Under the pieces are notes generated by a model that saw nothing but the letters and a program-made list of their open reading frames with translations, made no database searches and was not told the origin of the DNA. The position numbers and the translations under genes were made by a program. DNA of 64,000 nt from Gordius sp. MW1 (Eukaryota > Nematomorpha > Gordioida > Gordea > Gordiidae): positions 17,794,168 through 17,858,167 of the forward strand of contig OZ038531.1 of assembly GCA_964036665.1 (NCBI GenBank). The letters are read 5' to 3'. Below, piece by piece: positions 23,350-36,660 of the stretch; position 1 is the first letter of the stretch, and each line of letters opens with the position of its first letter.

Positions 23350-24415
23350 TTTTTACCATTAATATCATATTTTTGAAAAACTTTGATTTAATTCTAAATT
23401 TTATGGATAAGAACTACGATTAATTATTATTGACAAAAAAAAATGACAAAAAAAAATGACAAAAAAAATTGTAGGCTATATGGAAAATATCATTAAACCC
23501 GAATCTTGATATAGTGCCCGCCAGGGTCTAAATCTAAATCATTCGTAAGCTTAGCGGGCCCGACATTTCTGGATTTTTATCTTCATTTTTTATTGCGAAT
23601 AAAATGAATATAAAATTTTTATAAGAGCCTCCTCCCCTGAGAAAATCCTGGTGACGCGTCCCTAATTATCCCATAGTAGTGTATTGGTAACTCAATGTAT
23701 TCAAGGACTAACAAAAAGGAAGGAAGGAAGAAATTCCCACGACATGTATGTATATCATATGTTGATGGCTTTTTTAAATGTATATTTATAAAATTTAAAG
23801 GTAATTGCGAGAGATTGTAATAAGATAAAAATAGCTATGAGTATCATCAATTTTATATAAATACCAAAATGAAATACTTTTTAAAATTCCATTATAAAAA
23901 TTCGATTCAATCGTTGGTTTAAAATTTCCATAAAAAAATACTGAAAAATTGGATCAAATCCCAAATATTTTCTCGATGTGTTGATCCATGTTTAAATCAA
24001 TGCTTTATCTAAATATAGATATTTTGCTAATTAAAAATTAATTACCTTAAATATATTATTTCATAAAAAAAGGTTTGATTGTTATTTACATAATATAGGG
24101 GCAACTGCTGTGAACATTGTTTTTCATGAAACACCAATAGATTCTAAGGCCCTATTCAAATTTAAACAATTAAAAATGTTTGCCGGTAATTATGGGTCTA
24201 TTATAAGTGTAATGTCATAAATAATTTTAAGAATGTTGACAAGGCTTCATTTTATTTATTATTGTATAAATATAAATTAAAGCATATGAAAGTTATTCAA
24301 AATGCAATGTCTAATAAAAGCTAATACAAAATCTACCAACATCGTAGAAAATGCTGGGATAATTGTTGATTAAAGATCTAATAGTAAAAATAATAATTGT
24401 AGCCTGACATCAAAA
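23350..24415. other. A+T-rich intergenic region
   Basis: This lies downstream of the channel gene. No open frame of note is present. Three A-rich TGACAAAA units lie near 23,425-23,470. Nothing else was recognised. Confidence 0.4.
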
Positions 24416-27400
24416 TTATATAATATAGGCCGTCCAATAAACGATGTTAAATCCGGTGAAAGCCAAAGGGAAAAAAACTCTTGATAAGACATCTATTCTT
24501 TTAGAGCGGCTTTTATATTTTTTCATGAACGAATGGCAGCACCCTTTAAATGGAGTTTTCCCTTTTTTATGTAAAACGCTATCATTGCTTCGTTGAATGG
24601 CGTCCAAGTCCCATTCAGAGTGGTGGGGGTTGCTATTAAAGTCATGAGTTCTTGATTTCCGTTTCTTTGATTCGCGCCCTTGATATTGTTGGGGATAAGG
24701 TGTTATGGTAGCCGAATAAGGGACATTTGGGTGGGCAAAATCATTTTCCACAAACAAAGGCTATTTTAAAAATTAACCTATATAGTAAAACACTAATTAA
24801 ATTGAAGAGTAATATTGATTAGTATGTTTATATATTGACCAACAATTAAATATGTTTAAAGTTTGTTTGATTAATCATTTTTTAAGTTAATAATAAAAGT
24901 ATTTATTAGAAGGTAATTAGTAAAAATTATTATCGTTTAAAATAAGTTAATAAGCACAGGTCTACAAATATTAACTTAGTGATTTCATCCCGCAATTAGA
25001 CCAATAATTCTAATAGAGAATTTTGCTGTGAAAATAATATGATTTCCCAAAACTTCCAGTTTTTTAGATAAATAAGATTGAAGGTGCAAAAAAATGCCCA
25101 TTTAACCTTTTTTGAGGCTATATTGCCACAGCGTTTTAAATTTTCACTGAAAATATTAATATTCCTTTAAATTTAAGTTTAATCAATAGGTACTTTTTAA
25201 TATTTTTGTTTATATTCGCGTTTACGTGAACCCCTTCCCCTTATCAAAATTCGTTACACTATGTCTGAAAAACGAAGTACATTAAATTAAAGTACATACT
25301 ACATACGCGCTGTTTACTAACACCCTCTCTCCCTTTCTCCTTCTCTTCAACTGCCTCCTCCGTTTCTAGGCCAGCAGCAGCACACATGAGGGGCGGGAGT
25401 GGAGGATAAAAAGAGAAGTAAAAAACTGTAGTATTTTGTAAAAAAAACTAATAACACATTATTGTTAAGCGTTAAATTCTCTATCAGAATTATAAATCCG
25501 GCTGCAGGATGCTTTTTTTGTGGACTTGTGTAATTAAGTACTACTTTACTCTAGGCCAAAAAACAAAGGGAAGTTTAATGCATCGATGACAGATTGAAAG
25601 ACCAGATTTATAATATATATTTTTTAACAAATCGTATATATAAATTTGTCTACAATTAAAATTGATCGCAAACTAGCTTAACCATTAATCTATTTTGTTA
25701 AAAAATGATAAAAAACTGAATTTATACAAAGTGTATAAACGAAAGTCTGCAATGTGTAGTAGAATTTTCATCTACCAACAAAATTAATTTTGTTGATCTA
25801 AAATTGTGTGTTAAACAAACAGTATCTGACATATTTCTCATTTAATTTAACAATCTAGGTTAATATACAAATGGTCTATAATGCAAGTAACAAAGATAGA
25901 TAAGTTTTAAGAAGGCTCAAACTGCTAACCTCCTACACTAGCATGATATCAATTCTAATTACCTTGCTATGACTTCCCTCAAAACAACTAGTCCTCAATG
26001 TTTCAGCCGATGCGTTCACGCTTATGCCACGGTCATTTCTCAACCTCCTAATGTCTTCGTACGTCATTGGGGTATCGACCTTCTCGTTCTCAGTCAGAGG
26101 TGCACCACATTCACAAACTTCGTCCGGTTCCTCATCACATTCGTTCCAGACTTGAATAATTTGGGAGCCGCCATGCTTTGGGGCCTGAGACGTTACTACG
26201 CCGTTATTTTGAATAACTTTACTAGCTTTGGCGTTAGCCGCTCTTTCGGCCGCCCTCTTACGTATAAAAGCTTCTTTTCGTCCTACGTAATTGACTAGGG
26301 CGAATTCTAGTAGCGCTCCAAATATAAAAGTTAGACAAGTTCCAATCCATATGTCAATGGCTTTAGTATATGATACAGGAGGTAATTTAGCGCTTATACC
26401 GGACGATTGTGTAGCCATAGTTAATAGTGTGGTTACGCCTAGAGACGCTCTAGCTGGAACAGAATCTTGATCCAACCAGAACGAAACCCAGGAAACAATG
26501 ACCAACATGAAACTTGGTATATATAGTTGAAGTAGATAATAACTAAATTCTCTTCTTAATAATAATTCCACGCGTAAGCAGCTATATTCACCTAATAAAA
26601 TTGTAAGCATTTAGTTAATGTATCGCTCAATTAATGGGATTTATAAAAGCATCTTTACATAAGATTATATCTTTGGATAAGATTATATCTTTGGTTCTTT
26701 AACAACTGTAAGCAAGACAAATTTGATGCTTTTTTAAAACTTATTTACGAGTGCGAAGAATGGGCTATCATTTATATATTTAAAGTTACAAGTTTAATTA
26801 GACTTTAAATTAAGCAAAGGCTTCGAATCTCTAAAATACTAGTTAAAACTAACACGATTTCCATATACGGATCCATACATTCGTTTGGGGTTTTTACGTG
26901 TATGAATGAATCCTACTCAACTCAACTACTGCACAATTCATTTACTGCACAAAAATTATAATTTAAACATTATTATATAAGTATATCTATTATATATAAC
27001 AATATAAAATATTGTAAATGCATATTAACTTCTAACCTATGAAAGAAAATATATAGGCAGCAATAAAAAATGTGAACTTCATATATTATATGCTAAATAT
27101 GAAAGAAAATATATATGCAGCAATAAAAAAGTTAATCTTCATATATTATATGCTTAATATTAGTTTTTGCAGCCTTATAAAGCTTTTATAACATGATTAA
27201 ATATAAAATGAATTAGTTATAAGCATGCTTTGCATGTGCGTAGTTGAGCTGCGTTATAATCGAGATGGGCAGGAGCGGTATGAATTATAATTTTGACGTG
27301 TTATATATTTTAAAATAAAATATACGTAAGTAATTTTAATATTTTGTTGGGAATATATGTATATGGCTCTACCGGTGTTAGTTTTGCTGGTACAGTAGCT

Positions 27401-29204
27401 AGTGTGCGTTCTTTCCAACTTAAAACTTGGGAGGTGCAAATTTTTGATAATTTGAATCGGATTGTCTTCCTTCCACACAAATATGATATCTTTAGTAGTA
27501 TAAGCATCTATGAAAACAACTTTAGGTATTCATTCAATTTTATAGTGTTATATATTTATTCGATACTAACTTACAACTGACCATCTCTATATAACAACGT
27601 TGCCTGTCTAATGGGTAGTATTCCAGGCTCATCGGGCATGATAGCAATAAAGATATCCTATGTTTAAAAAATATGATTTACATTATATTAACAACCAATT
27701 TAGTTCAACCTAAAACTTGACCTTTTCAACTTGAATAAGTTTTAATTGTTATACCTTACGCTGTATAAAATGTTTCCGTTGGGATAGACCCTAAGCAAGA
27801 GATTTCGAATGAGTATATCGTGAAAGTGGCCGTTTTTTTCGTTAGCAAAAAATAAGTCGGGTTGCCAGATGTTTTCCATGGTGGGTAAGTTAATATAAGG
27901 GATTTTGCCCCTGTTATCAAACTTAAGACGCTCATCATTCCATTCCTCTCTAAAAGTAACTTGAACGCTGTATTCCTTTTTTCGAATAAAAATCAATCAA
28001 TTAGTGAAATGATCACCTATAAAGTTGTTTTGTAAATTCTTAACTAATTAATCATTAATCAAACGGTATGATTTGTTTCAGATTAACATGTGAAAACACT
28101 TTTTAAGTTTTAATACGAAACCATTAAACAAAAATTGTTTGGCTATTGCATATTGAGAGTCATTCAATTTGAATTTTGTAATTATCTGAAACATATACCC
28201 GTGATATTTAATAATGGCAATAAATAAGAACCATTTATAAATCAATAGTGTAAGTATTAAACCTATTATAAAATGTATCTTATAAGGTTAATTGGAATTT
28301 TCAATATTTAAGCCTGCATCATATTATTTTTGCCTATTTAATACTTACAATATAATAAATTTCAAAACCGAAATAAGCTTTCAAAACTACAAAAATGCGA
28401 TGCGTTGAAGATGCACTCTACCGGTGAAGTTCAATTTAACAGCCATGTAAAAACGGCTTTTCGTTTGGTCGACCTTAATCGACTAAACATTAATAAACCA
28501 AAGATTTTTGGTCTGTTTTTCTTAGTCGCATATAAAGACCAAAGGCCGACTAAACAAAACACAGCCGTTTTTACAACGCTAATACATATTTTTTAATGTT
28601 TTTCAATTTACGGATTAAAATTGTGAACAAGCTCATTTTTTACCATGCTAACATCGTCGATTTTGGAAATGCTTCTGAGGTACATATTAACCACCACTAT
28701 AGCTGGATCGTTTTCTGTGCAAGTATAAAAGGTCGCCACATGTTAGGAAAGGAGAAGATAGTTTATGTATTTCAAAGATTTATTGGTTAAAATAGTTTTA
28801 CCACTTAAATTAGCCATTTTCCCACTTCCGGGCCTAACCCGCTTGTCGTAATCGTTAAAAAGGGTGTCCAATATGGATTTTTCGATCAATATATTAGGAT
28901 TCAATGCAAACCTATGGGGGAATATATAACTTGCTAGAAAGAATATTTCAAAAAGGATATCTCACAATTTTATGTGACATAATCGTATTAATTAGTTAGA
29001 TCCATACAAAATAATCGATTTAAGCTGTATTATTGTATAATCAAAATGTGCCTCTAAATTTTAAATAAACCGCATATGTGAAAAAATATCATTAGGTTTA
29101 AACTTTTAAATATTCTTACTTGTATCCTGGAATGTGCCATGCCAGAATCAGTAGAAATATCAGAAGGCTCATATATCCCTAGATTAGAACGTATATAGAA
29201 AATC
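24416..29204 (-). CDS. glutamate-gated chloride channel-like Cys-loop receptor subunit (3' six exons)
   Basis: Six exons join in phase: 29204-29120, 27975-27755, 27657-27575, 27507-27373, 26591-25963 and 24760-24416, giving 498 residues to the stop. The extracellular part has [36 protein letters not shown], a Cys-loop ([15 protein letters not shown]) and the second cysteine pair typical of GluCl/GlyR types ([13 protein letters not shown]). TM1-TM3 follow: [18 protein letters not shown], the anion-selective [17 protein letters not shown] of TM2, and [22 protein letters not shown] Cys/Glu-rich cytoplasmic loop leads to TM4 ([19 protein letters not shown]). The closest family I know is arthropod GluCl, target of ivermectin; the TM3 glycine (WIG) changed in some resistant mites is retained. 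The signal peptide and loop A exons are not found and must lie above 29.2 kb. The extracellular domain departs from fly GluCl more than the pore does, so a divergent paralogue is possible. Confidence 0.88.
24761..25962 (-). other. intron of the channel gene between TM3-loop and TM4 exons
   Basis: The donor is GTAATT (25,962-25,957) and the acceptor AAAATAG ends at 24,761, phase 0 on both sides. A fragment near 25,385 (GGGGCGGGAGTGGAGG) matches repeats at 13,014 and 59,626. Otherwise the intron is A+T-rich and featureless. Confidence 0.6.
27036..27155. repeat. two-copy tandem duplication in a channel intron
   Basis: A roughly 69-bp block containing TGAAAGAAAATATATA and GCAGCAATAAAAAA followed by CTTCATATATTATATGC occurs twice in a row in the intron between 26,592 and 27,372. 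Confidence 0.7.
28446..28575. mobile_element. 130-bp MITE with TGTAAAAACGGCT ends
   Basis: Perfect 13-bp inverted repeats, TGTAAAAACGGCT (28,446-28,458) and AGCCGTTTTTACA (28,563-28,575), bound a body with internal inverted segments (GGTCGACC, GACTAAAC and CCAAAGATTTTTGGTCTG). A diverged second copy lies at 54,958-55,100. It sits in the intron between the channel exons at 27,975 and 29,120. No target duplication could be defined. Confidence 0.8.
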
Positions 29205-30399
29205 CTACATGTCATACAATAAAAAAACTCTGTTAAAATTTCAAAAAATAAATAAATTTAATAGTGCTTTCAAAGTAGATGTATCTTGATAAATATTTTT
29301 TTCAATAAGGTTAAATTAACTAAATTATAAAAAAAATTGTTATCCACACGTGCAACTGGATGGCATAACAAACCAATTATAGCCCTTGTCAGATTGAAAA
29401 AGTTGAAACCAAACATTATTTAAAATATAAAGACATACATTACACTAAACATGACCTGAAAACAAATCACTAAAATAACTGGCTAAATTTATTTAAAACA
29501 ATTCGTTCATATTTTTGATCAAAATTTAATTTAACCTACCCGGTATGTGAATATTGAAAAAGTATTTGAAATTAAATAAAGTTAATTGATTTTTAAATAA
29601 AAAAGTTAAAAAATAAAATTTATAAAATTAATCTTTGCCAGGTTTAAGCGTGATTATTTAAATGTTTTCGGCATGCTTACAATCTACCTATCTACCGAAA
29701 ATTTAGTTTTATTTTTCTTTTCATGATTAATTTTAGTTTTACAGCTATTTTGTAATTGAAAAAGGATAAAGTTGCCTTTATTTATATTTTGACAAACTTT
29801 GTTGAACGAAAAACTCATATTGATTTTAATTGTTTGATCCACAAGCGGTCGATTGAATATTTTTATGCTAGATTGTATGAAATTTGTCATTTATTATTAT
29901 CCCTGCTCTACTACAATCCAAAAGGATTGATATGTAATCATAAAAAACCAATTTAGTTTGTGGAGTAACCATGGCATGGGCGTCAGTCAATTACTTTAAG
30001 ACCTGCTTTTAAAACTTATGGTGCTTTACCCATTTATATATCATAATTTAACGAAAAAAAACTTTATCTACATTGAGGATGGACTTGCTTTTGTCATTGA
30101 TAAATTAAAAATTCTATAGACCCACAAATTATTTTATATATTAAGCTTGATTTTTTTTGAGGATCGCAAAGTTTTATCTAATCCAATTATGAGACAAGAC
30201 CTAACAACAAGGCAAAATTGAAAAAATATGTTAGGTTTGGTAATGTAATTGAATTATACATGCTTTTTGAACTTTGAAGTGTTTTGGAAAAAAGCTAATT
30301 TGTCAAACTTTTGTATGTAAAAAAATCAATTGTCCAAATTCTTTTATTAATGAATTCGCTTAATATTGGTATAATAAAATTTTTTGATACACATTTAAT
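29205..30399. other. A+T-rich sequence, probably 5' intron of the channel gene
   Basis: The next upstream channel exon (loop A / signal peptide) is expected on this side but was not found. No other feature was recognised. Confidence 0.3.
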
Positions 30400-30548
30400 C
30401 ATTGGCGTAGCCAGGGAGTGGCGCCTCTCTAAATCCCAAAAAAACTTTAAAAACCAATATAAAGGCTAAAATTTCAAAATATTATTCATTTTGCCCATCC
30501 CTAAATCCTTATTGCCCCCCTCTAAATCCAATCCTGGCTACGCCCATG
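30400..30548. mobile_element. 149-bp hAT-type MITE with target duplication
   Basis: The ends are CATTGGCGTAGCCAGG and, on the other strand, CATGGGCGTAGCCAGG. They are flanked by CATTTAAT (30,392-30,399) and CATTCAAT (30,549-30,556), a 7-of-8 match typical of hAT insertion. The termini resemble those proposed for the ZMYM1-type hAT at 5.6-7.1 kb, which is a plausible source of transposase. Confidence 0.85.
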
Positions 30549-33500
30549 CATTCAATAAATCATTGATCTAAAGTAAAATAAACAATGGGAAGCTGGAGTT
30601 ATTTGTTCTTAAAACTTCCTTAACAGTAGTAAATAAATTGAAGCATATCATGTATTCAAGTAAGAAAAAAAGGTTCTTGTTTTTCTGACATAATGTTTTT
30701 AGATTCATCATTAATATAAATCCATTTATATTCTTACTACATTAATACCTTTTATTTTGCATTTTATATGGTAAATTATGATTTGTATAAATATCAAGGC
30801 GGGGGCTTGGAGATTTGTCAAATTAAAAATTCCTTTTTATATAGGCATGGGTGATCATTATAATCCATTTTTTCGCAAATTTTTTTCATGAAAAATAATC
30901 ATTTATAATATACAATTAATAAATAATGGAAATGTAATAGACTATTCTTTAAATGGGGTTTTTTAACTTAATCAAACATTTTTAAATTTGTTTTGATTTT
31001 AAGCTTAATTTATGAATAATTCTTCGTTTGCTTGATTTTAGACTAAAAGACTATAAATCCTGTAAAAATCTATACGTTTTTCTTAAAGCACGTTTAAATT
31101 TTTTAATGTTATAAAGCGATTTATAATTGAAATAAATTTAAGAATTTTCGGAAAAGTTTTATGTGGCATAAATTTTGAGTATGCAGCCTATTCTCATGTA
31201 AAAGATAATTTAATTTTTTTTCAAATTTTTGTCCAACATATTTGTTTATATTGGGTTAGCTAAGGAAAACAGAGAGGGGCAAATGCCTTTGCTAAACCCA
31301 AAATTCATTACATTAAATAAAATAATTGTTTAATTAAAACTAGATATTATTTTGGCCCTTCCCAAATCAATATTAAACTTCCACCCCCTCAAATTGAAAC
31401 TCAGGCTTTGCCTAATTTATTGAGGTCAATATTTAAGCATCAATTGATTGTTTATGTTTTTTCATAAATTCTTTCAGAAATCATTCAATTTAACTTTGTA
31501 TTCTTTGATTTATACCACAGTAATTTAATGCATATGAGGTTATTATTAGTTTATGGATTCGTTTTTAAAAATATTTGAGGGTGTTAAAAGTAAATTATAA
31601 TTAATATAATATTTTTTATTTTTAAGGACCTTTAGATAAATAACATAATAAAGAACTCTGATATTTATTATTACTGTAATTTACTGATATATAGATAATC
31701 CCTTGAAGGCATATTGGAAATGTAATAGTAACATGGAATTTAAATTTTCTCAGTTTAAAAAAATCATCGACTTAAGCTGTAAATTAATTTCATATGATAA
31801 TCGCGAATCTTATTTCATTATATATAAAATCTATATAAGAGTTTGTAATATCCGAATGTTTGCCAAATAATTACAACTCATTTATTTTATTCATTTTAAC
31901 AAAAGTCTAGTGCTTATAGAAATATAATGAATCGGGTTAAATTTAATTAAAATAAGTTATTTATTTATAAAAATAAAATATTAATGCTTTACCTGCGATA
32001 AAGTAGGCTGAATTCAGAGAGGAATTTGAAATTGAAATTGAAGAGAATCAGCTAAAAGCTATTTTTCAAATTTGCAATAAGTTTTTCATGGCCATCGTCG
32101 ACAATTATCTTGGCAGACTTTAAACATCGAGAGATAAATTATTATTGTTGTGCCATCTTAATCATTCAACCAACGTTAAATTTCAAAATCGTTTGAAAAT
32201 TTTCACATTACAAACAAATTAATTAATTAAATGGCTTATAAAAATTAATTTCATACTTTTAACTTTACCTTATATAATAATGTATTTTTAGGCGATATTG
32301 ATTTGTACGTATATAAATTATAAGCAAGATTTGGGATTGCGTGAAAGCTTTATAATAAAGTCAACTCTTTCAGAAATAACAATAATGTTATTATAAATAA
32401 AAGAAATATTGTATAGGTAAAGTTTTTTGACTTATTGAATTGTGTACCGCGATTTTTATTATACCCTAAGGCATTGATTAAAGTAAAATAAGTTTTTTGA
32501 ATAATATATTCGTTAATAATTTTTATTATTGTTCCTTGTAATTCCGAATAGTACTAAATTAATTTATTTTCAAATTTATTTAATCGTTTATACAATTATT
32601 TTTATGGAAAAGGTTAAAATAAGTAACGCTTTTTTCAAATCTAACTTTTTATTGATAGCTTTTTGTTATTAATTCAAAATTAAAATTTACTACATTATTG
32701 ATAAGCGAGCATAATTAACTTGAGGTTTCGAACCAAAATTCAAAGTTAACAAAATTAAATATTTCAAAATAATTTTAACTAAAAACTGGCAGAATATTTG
32801 CACCATTTCTTTAAAAGGTTATTATTTATTAAATAATTAATAATTTAGCTCGAGAACTTTTTAAATATAAATCCGAAAAATAATACAAAAAAGTTAGTAT
32901 AATTTTACCAAAATAACGTTTTTGGTCATAAACACACTTTAAGAAAATTTAAAAAGATTAATTAAATACATTAATATTCGATTTTTATATTTAGATTATA
33001 AGAATCATTAATAATTTAGAACTTTAAGTTACCAACTTTAGGCATTTTAGGTTATTTGTCAAATATTTTACATTTATTAATAAGCTTAGTTCCGTTAGCT
33101 TGTTTAAAATGATATAATACTACTCATTTTAAAAAATTATTATAATTGCTAAAATTTTATAAGTGACCATCAGATATGTGGACGATTTCTAGATCCTTTC
33201 TTATTTAATTTCTTAAAATTTTAGAGGCATATTCGTACAAAAACTTTTGCAGAACTCAAATTAGTCAACCTAATTTTTTATCGTATTACTTCTAGGATAA
33301 AATTTTGCCCTATTCCAAAACTATTTAATATATGCAGGCGTAAGGGCATAATAAAGGGAATGGTACGGCGGGGATACTAATGTATGACCTTTGAATTTTT
33401 TATTCTAGTGGAAAGGGGTGCGAGATAGAGACCTGCAGAGTCACTTTTTTAACCGCAACCCGACCCGAAAGCATTTTAAACATACCCCGACCCCACCCGA

Positions 33501-36500
33501 AAGCGTTTAAAATTTTTCCACTCAAACCCGACCCGACCCGAAAGTAAAAAAAAGTTATTGGTGTAAAATTGAATTTGATAGTTTTAAATGGCAACATAAA
33601 AACAGATTTCACACATTTTAAAACATGTTTGCCAGAAATGAAAGCATTAGGAAAAAATGCATTTATAAAAGTTAATTACTATAATTCATCCAAAGTAACT
33701 CTCTAACAAGCCATTCATTATCTTCAGTAGGCATAGGCCATAGGCACCATAAAAAACTAAAAGGCAGGTATGGTTAAACTTTTGCTAAATTAAAATGGGT
33801 CTATCTATCAAGTAATTATGATTTTAAATCTAATAATGGTTGTGGCAATATTGTGCGGAAGTGAAAGGATAAAATTTGATATTTTAAAAACCTTAATTTT
33901 TAAATTATGTATGTAAAATAATGTTTTTTATGTACATTTTAATCATTCGTTTAATAAATAATCATAATAATTTTACTAGGCGGCAAAACAAGGTAAGACA
34001 TTAATATTTAGAAAAGAATGGGAGTTCAGAAAATCGTTAAAAGGTTTTGTGATATGAATTATATGTTTATCATAATTTATAACATCAATCAAAATATTTA
34101 CGTTTCTTGAGTTTAAAATTGCGCAAATCCAAAAATGAGATGTACAATAAATTACAAGGAAATAATATAAATGACGGAATGAGATAAATTAACATACATT
34201 TCGATATTAGTTATAAAATATTATTATATATATATGGGAATTATTATTGTAATTATTGCAATTAAATAAATTATAATTAATTACACCTTTTTAACAAATA
34301 ATTATAATTATGATATACACGAATAAAAACTATAAAAACGCGCTATAACTAAACGGATGGCATTGATCCGTGTATGGAAATCGTGTTGGATTGGCATTAA
34401 TTAATAGATATGTCTATTTTGAAATGTAAGATTCATAACCTTAAACCCGGACCCGAAAGCTTTTGAACCCAAACCCGACCCAAAAGCATTTTATAATTTT
34501 CAACCAGAACCCGACCCGAAGGAATTTAAATATTTTAACCCTGGCAGAACACTAGCAAACTTGTTCTTAATTTGTCAGAAATCGACCCTATAAATTTATA
34601 TCGTAATATTTTCGATCTAAATTTAACCTTATGATTTATACAGTATTCTTGCTGGCGGAACAGGTTATATAAATCAATCAGATATATGATGAATAAATGA
34701 AGATACCAATTTATTTTGGTAGAGTTTAATCAACGTGTTTTGTAAAAACTTAACTTTTATTTACAAATATGTATTTAACTTAAATTAAACTCTTTGATTT
34801 ATTTTATAAGAATTTTCAAAAATTCTAAAGAATAATTTATTGGGAATATCATTTTAAATTTAAAGAAAAATGGTTTTCGACAGAGAGGAGAGGCAAGAAT
34901 GTTTCCTTTCTTCTTAGAGTGAATTATAAAAATTGAACTAAAAGGCTTGATGGCTCCTGCTCTTGACCGGGCTTGGACCTGAGACTTGGTTGGCTCATCA
35001 AGCCCAATCTATAAAAAAATGTGTGATTTATTGTTTCCAGAAAATACTAAAAGGCACATGCACCCTAATGTATAAAAGATTCCTTGTTTAACCACGTATC
35101 AACATAAAATGTTTTTGACTATACTGTTAGTATACATAATAACAATCATAACATAGGGCTTATCGTTGAGATAGGGAGCTGTCTAAACCACGGGGGATTT
35201 AAAATCAATGAGCAACCCAGTAACAACACACCCACTCACTCTGCTAATAATATGTTAATTTTGCGCATCATTTAACGCGCGACCATAATTAATTGGGAAA
35301 ATAGTAGCGAAATTTGTCACTTATATCCCTCTCCCTAGTCTTACAGCTATGGCAATAACTACAACTTGAGGGTGGTAGTAAGCCATTGTTTAAAAATTTA
35401 AGATAAAATTTTAATTAATGTTTAGGGTAGTTATCACTGCTCACAACAAAATAAAAACAATAAAAATCTCCAAATTCTTAGTTTATATGTTGTGTTTTAT
35501 ATACTATGTAAATGTGAATTTCTATAACAAATAAATAGTTAATGCAATCAAAATTAAGGGTTTTCGAGCACAAAATGAGTTCTAACCTCATTTTAAGGGA
35601 AACATAAAGCTAGCCATTTAAATTGTATATGTACAACGGCACCATGTTTGATGCATTTACTCGACATAATATATTCATAAACCCAAATGAACTGAGTGCT
35701 TTGACGCAATAAAAATATACTTTATACTATAAACAAAAAAGGATTGTAGCAACCGTATAAAACAAATGATTAAAAGTTTATTCCCCTTTTCCCTTCTAAT
35801 CCCACCCTCTCTCTGCTCCATTATTCCCTAGGTTAATTTATATTGATATTAAAAAATGATCCATTTATACCAGCAAACCACTCCTTTAAAAATTTTGACA
35901 ATAGACATACATTATAAATTCTGGTTACTATTGACATTCCCAAATCAAATGATGGTTTTCTTTCATATAAATTTAGTAATATATGCTTTTAAAACGAACT
36001 GAAAATGTGGAAGATATACAAACATTTATAGTTTATTGACTTTCATACAATTTTATTACAACTTACGTTGTGTTTTAATATTTCAAATAACAGATCAAGG
36101 CATATAATTTATAACCGAAATCTAGGCTTAAATTTGACACCAGAACGAAAATCAAACTATATGAATTATAACTTATTATTTGATTTAATCTTTTTAATAA
36201 ACAAACTGATGTTTTATTTTAGGTATAAGATAGTACTAGTATCATAAAAATGATTATTCAAAATTTCTATGCAAATGTACATTGAAAATTTATAACTTAT
36301 TATCCTTGCTTTAGTTGTGCTTGTGAGCATTAATTTAAAAGACTAGACAAATTAACAAAATATACTAAACACAAATTTAGAGTTTTTATAGTTTTATCTT
36401 AAATTTGGAGCCAAAAGCTTGAAAATAACTATTTACGATATTAATAATTGTTAATATCTCATTCGTCAGTTAAACTTTCAATGATAATTAAAAATTATGC

Positions 36501-36660
36501 AAGTTTGCATAGTATTCCATATGTATTTCTATTTTATGGGTAATATAATTTGCGCGTGTATTAATACAAGCCTTTAGCATCAACAATTGGATCTCTTTCA
36601 AACTAATCAATCAACAACAAATATTGCTCTCTTTAAATGTTTTTAAGCACCTAAATCCAC
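30549..36660. other. long A+T-rich gene-poor region with degraded repeats
   Basis: No convincing exon is present. A degraded MITE of the GGCGTAGCC type lies about 31,243-31,412. Direct CCCGACCCGAAAGC-type repeats occur at 33,430-33,545 and 34,440-34,545, resembling 590-670. Some of this may be the 5' intron of the channel gene. Confidence 0.4.
33430..34550. repeat. region bounded by CCCGACCCGAAAGC repeats
   Basis: Three to four short copies of ACCCGACCCGAAAGC each occur at 33,450-33,545 and 34,440-34,520, in the same orientation. Further copies lie at 600-670, and near 41,870 in inverted form. Because both sides are direct, this is not a simple inverted-repeat element. It may be two solo subterminal blocks of a hAT-like family. 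Confidence 0.35.

Noticed and set aside
25969-26298. 109-codon plus frame
   Set aside because: Antisense of the channel exon encoding TM3 and the cytoplasmic loop.
33430-34550. A single transposon bounded by the CCCGACCCG blocks
   Set aside because: The blocks are in direct, not inverted, orientation, and no target duplication was found, so one element could not be supported.
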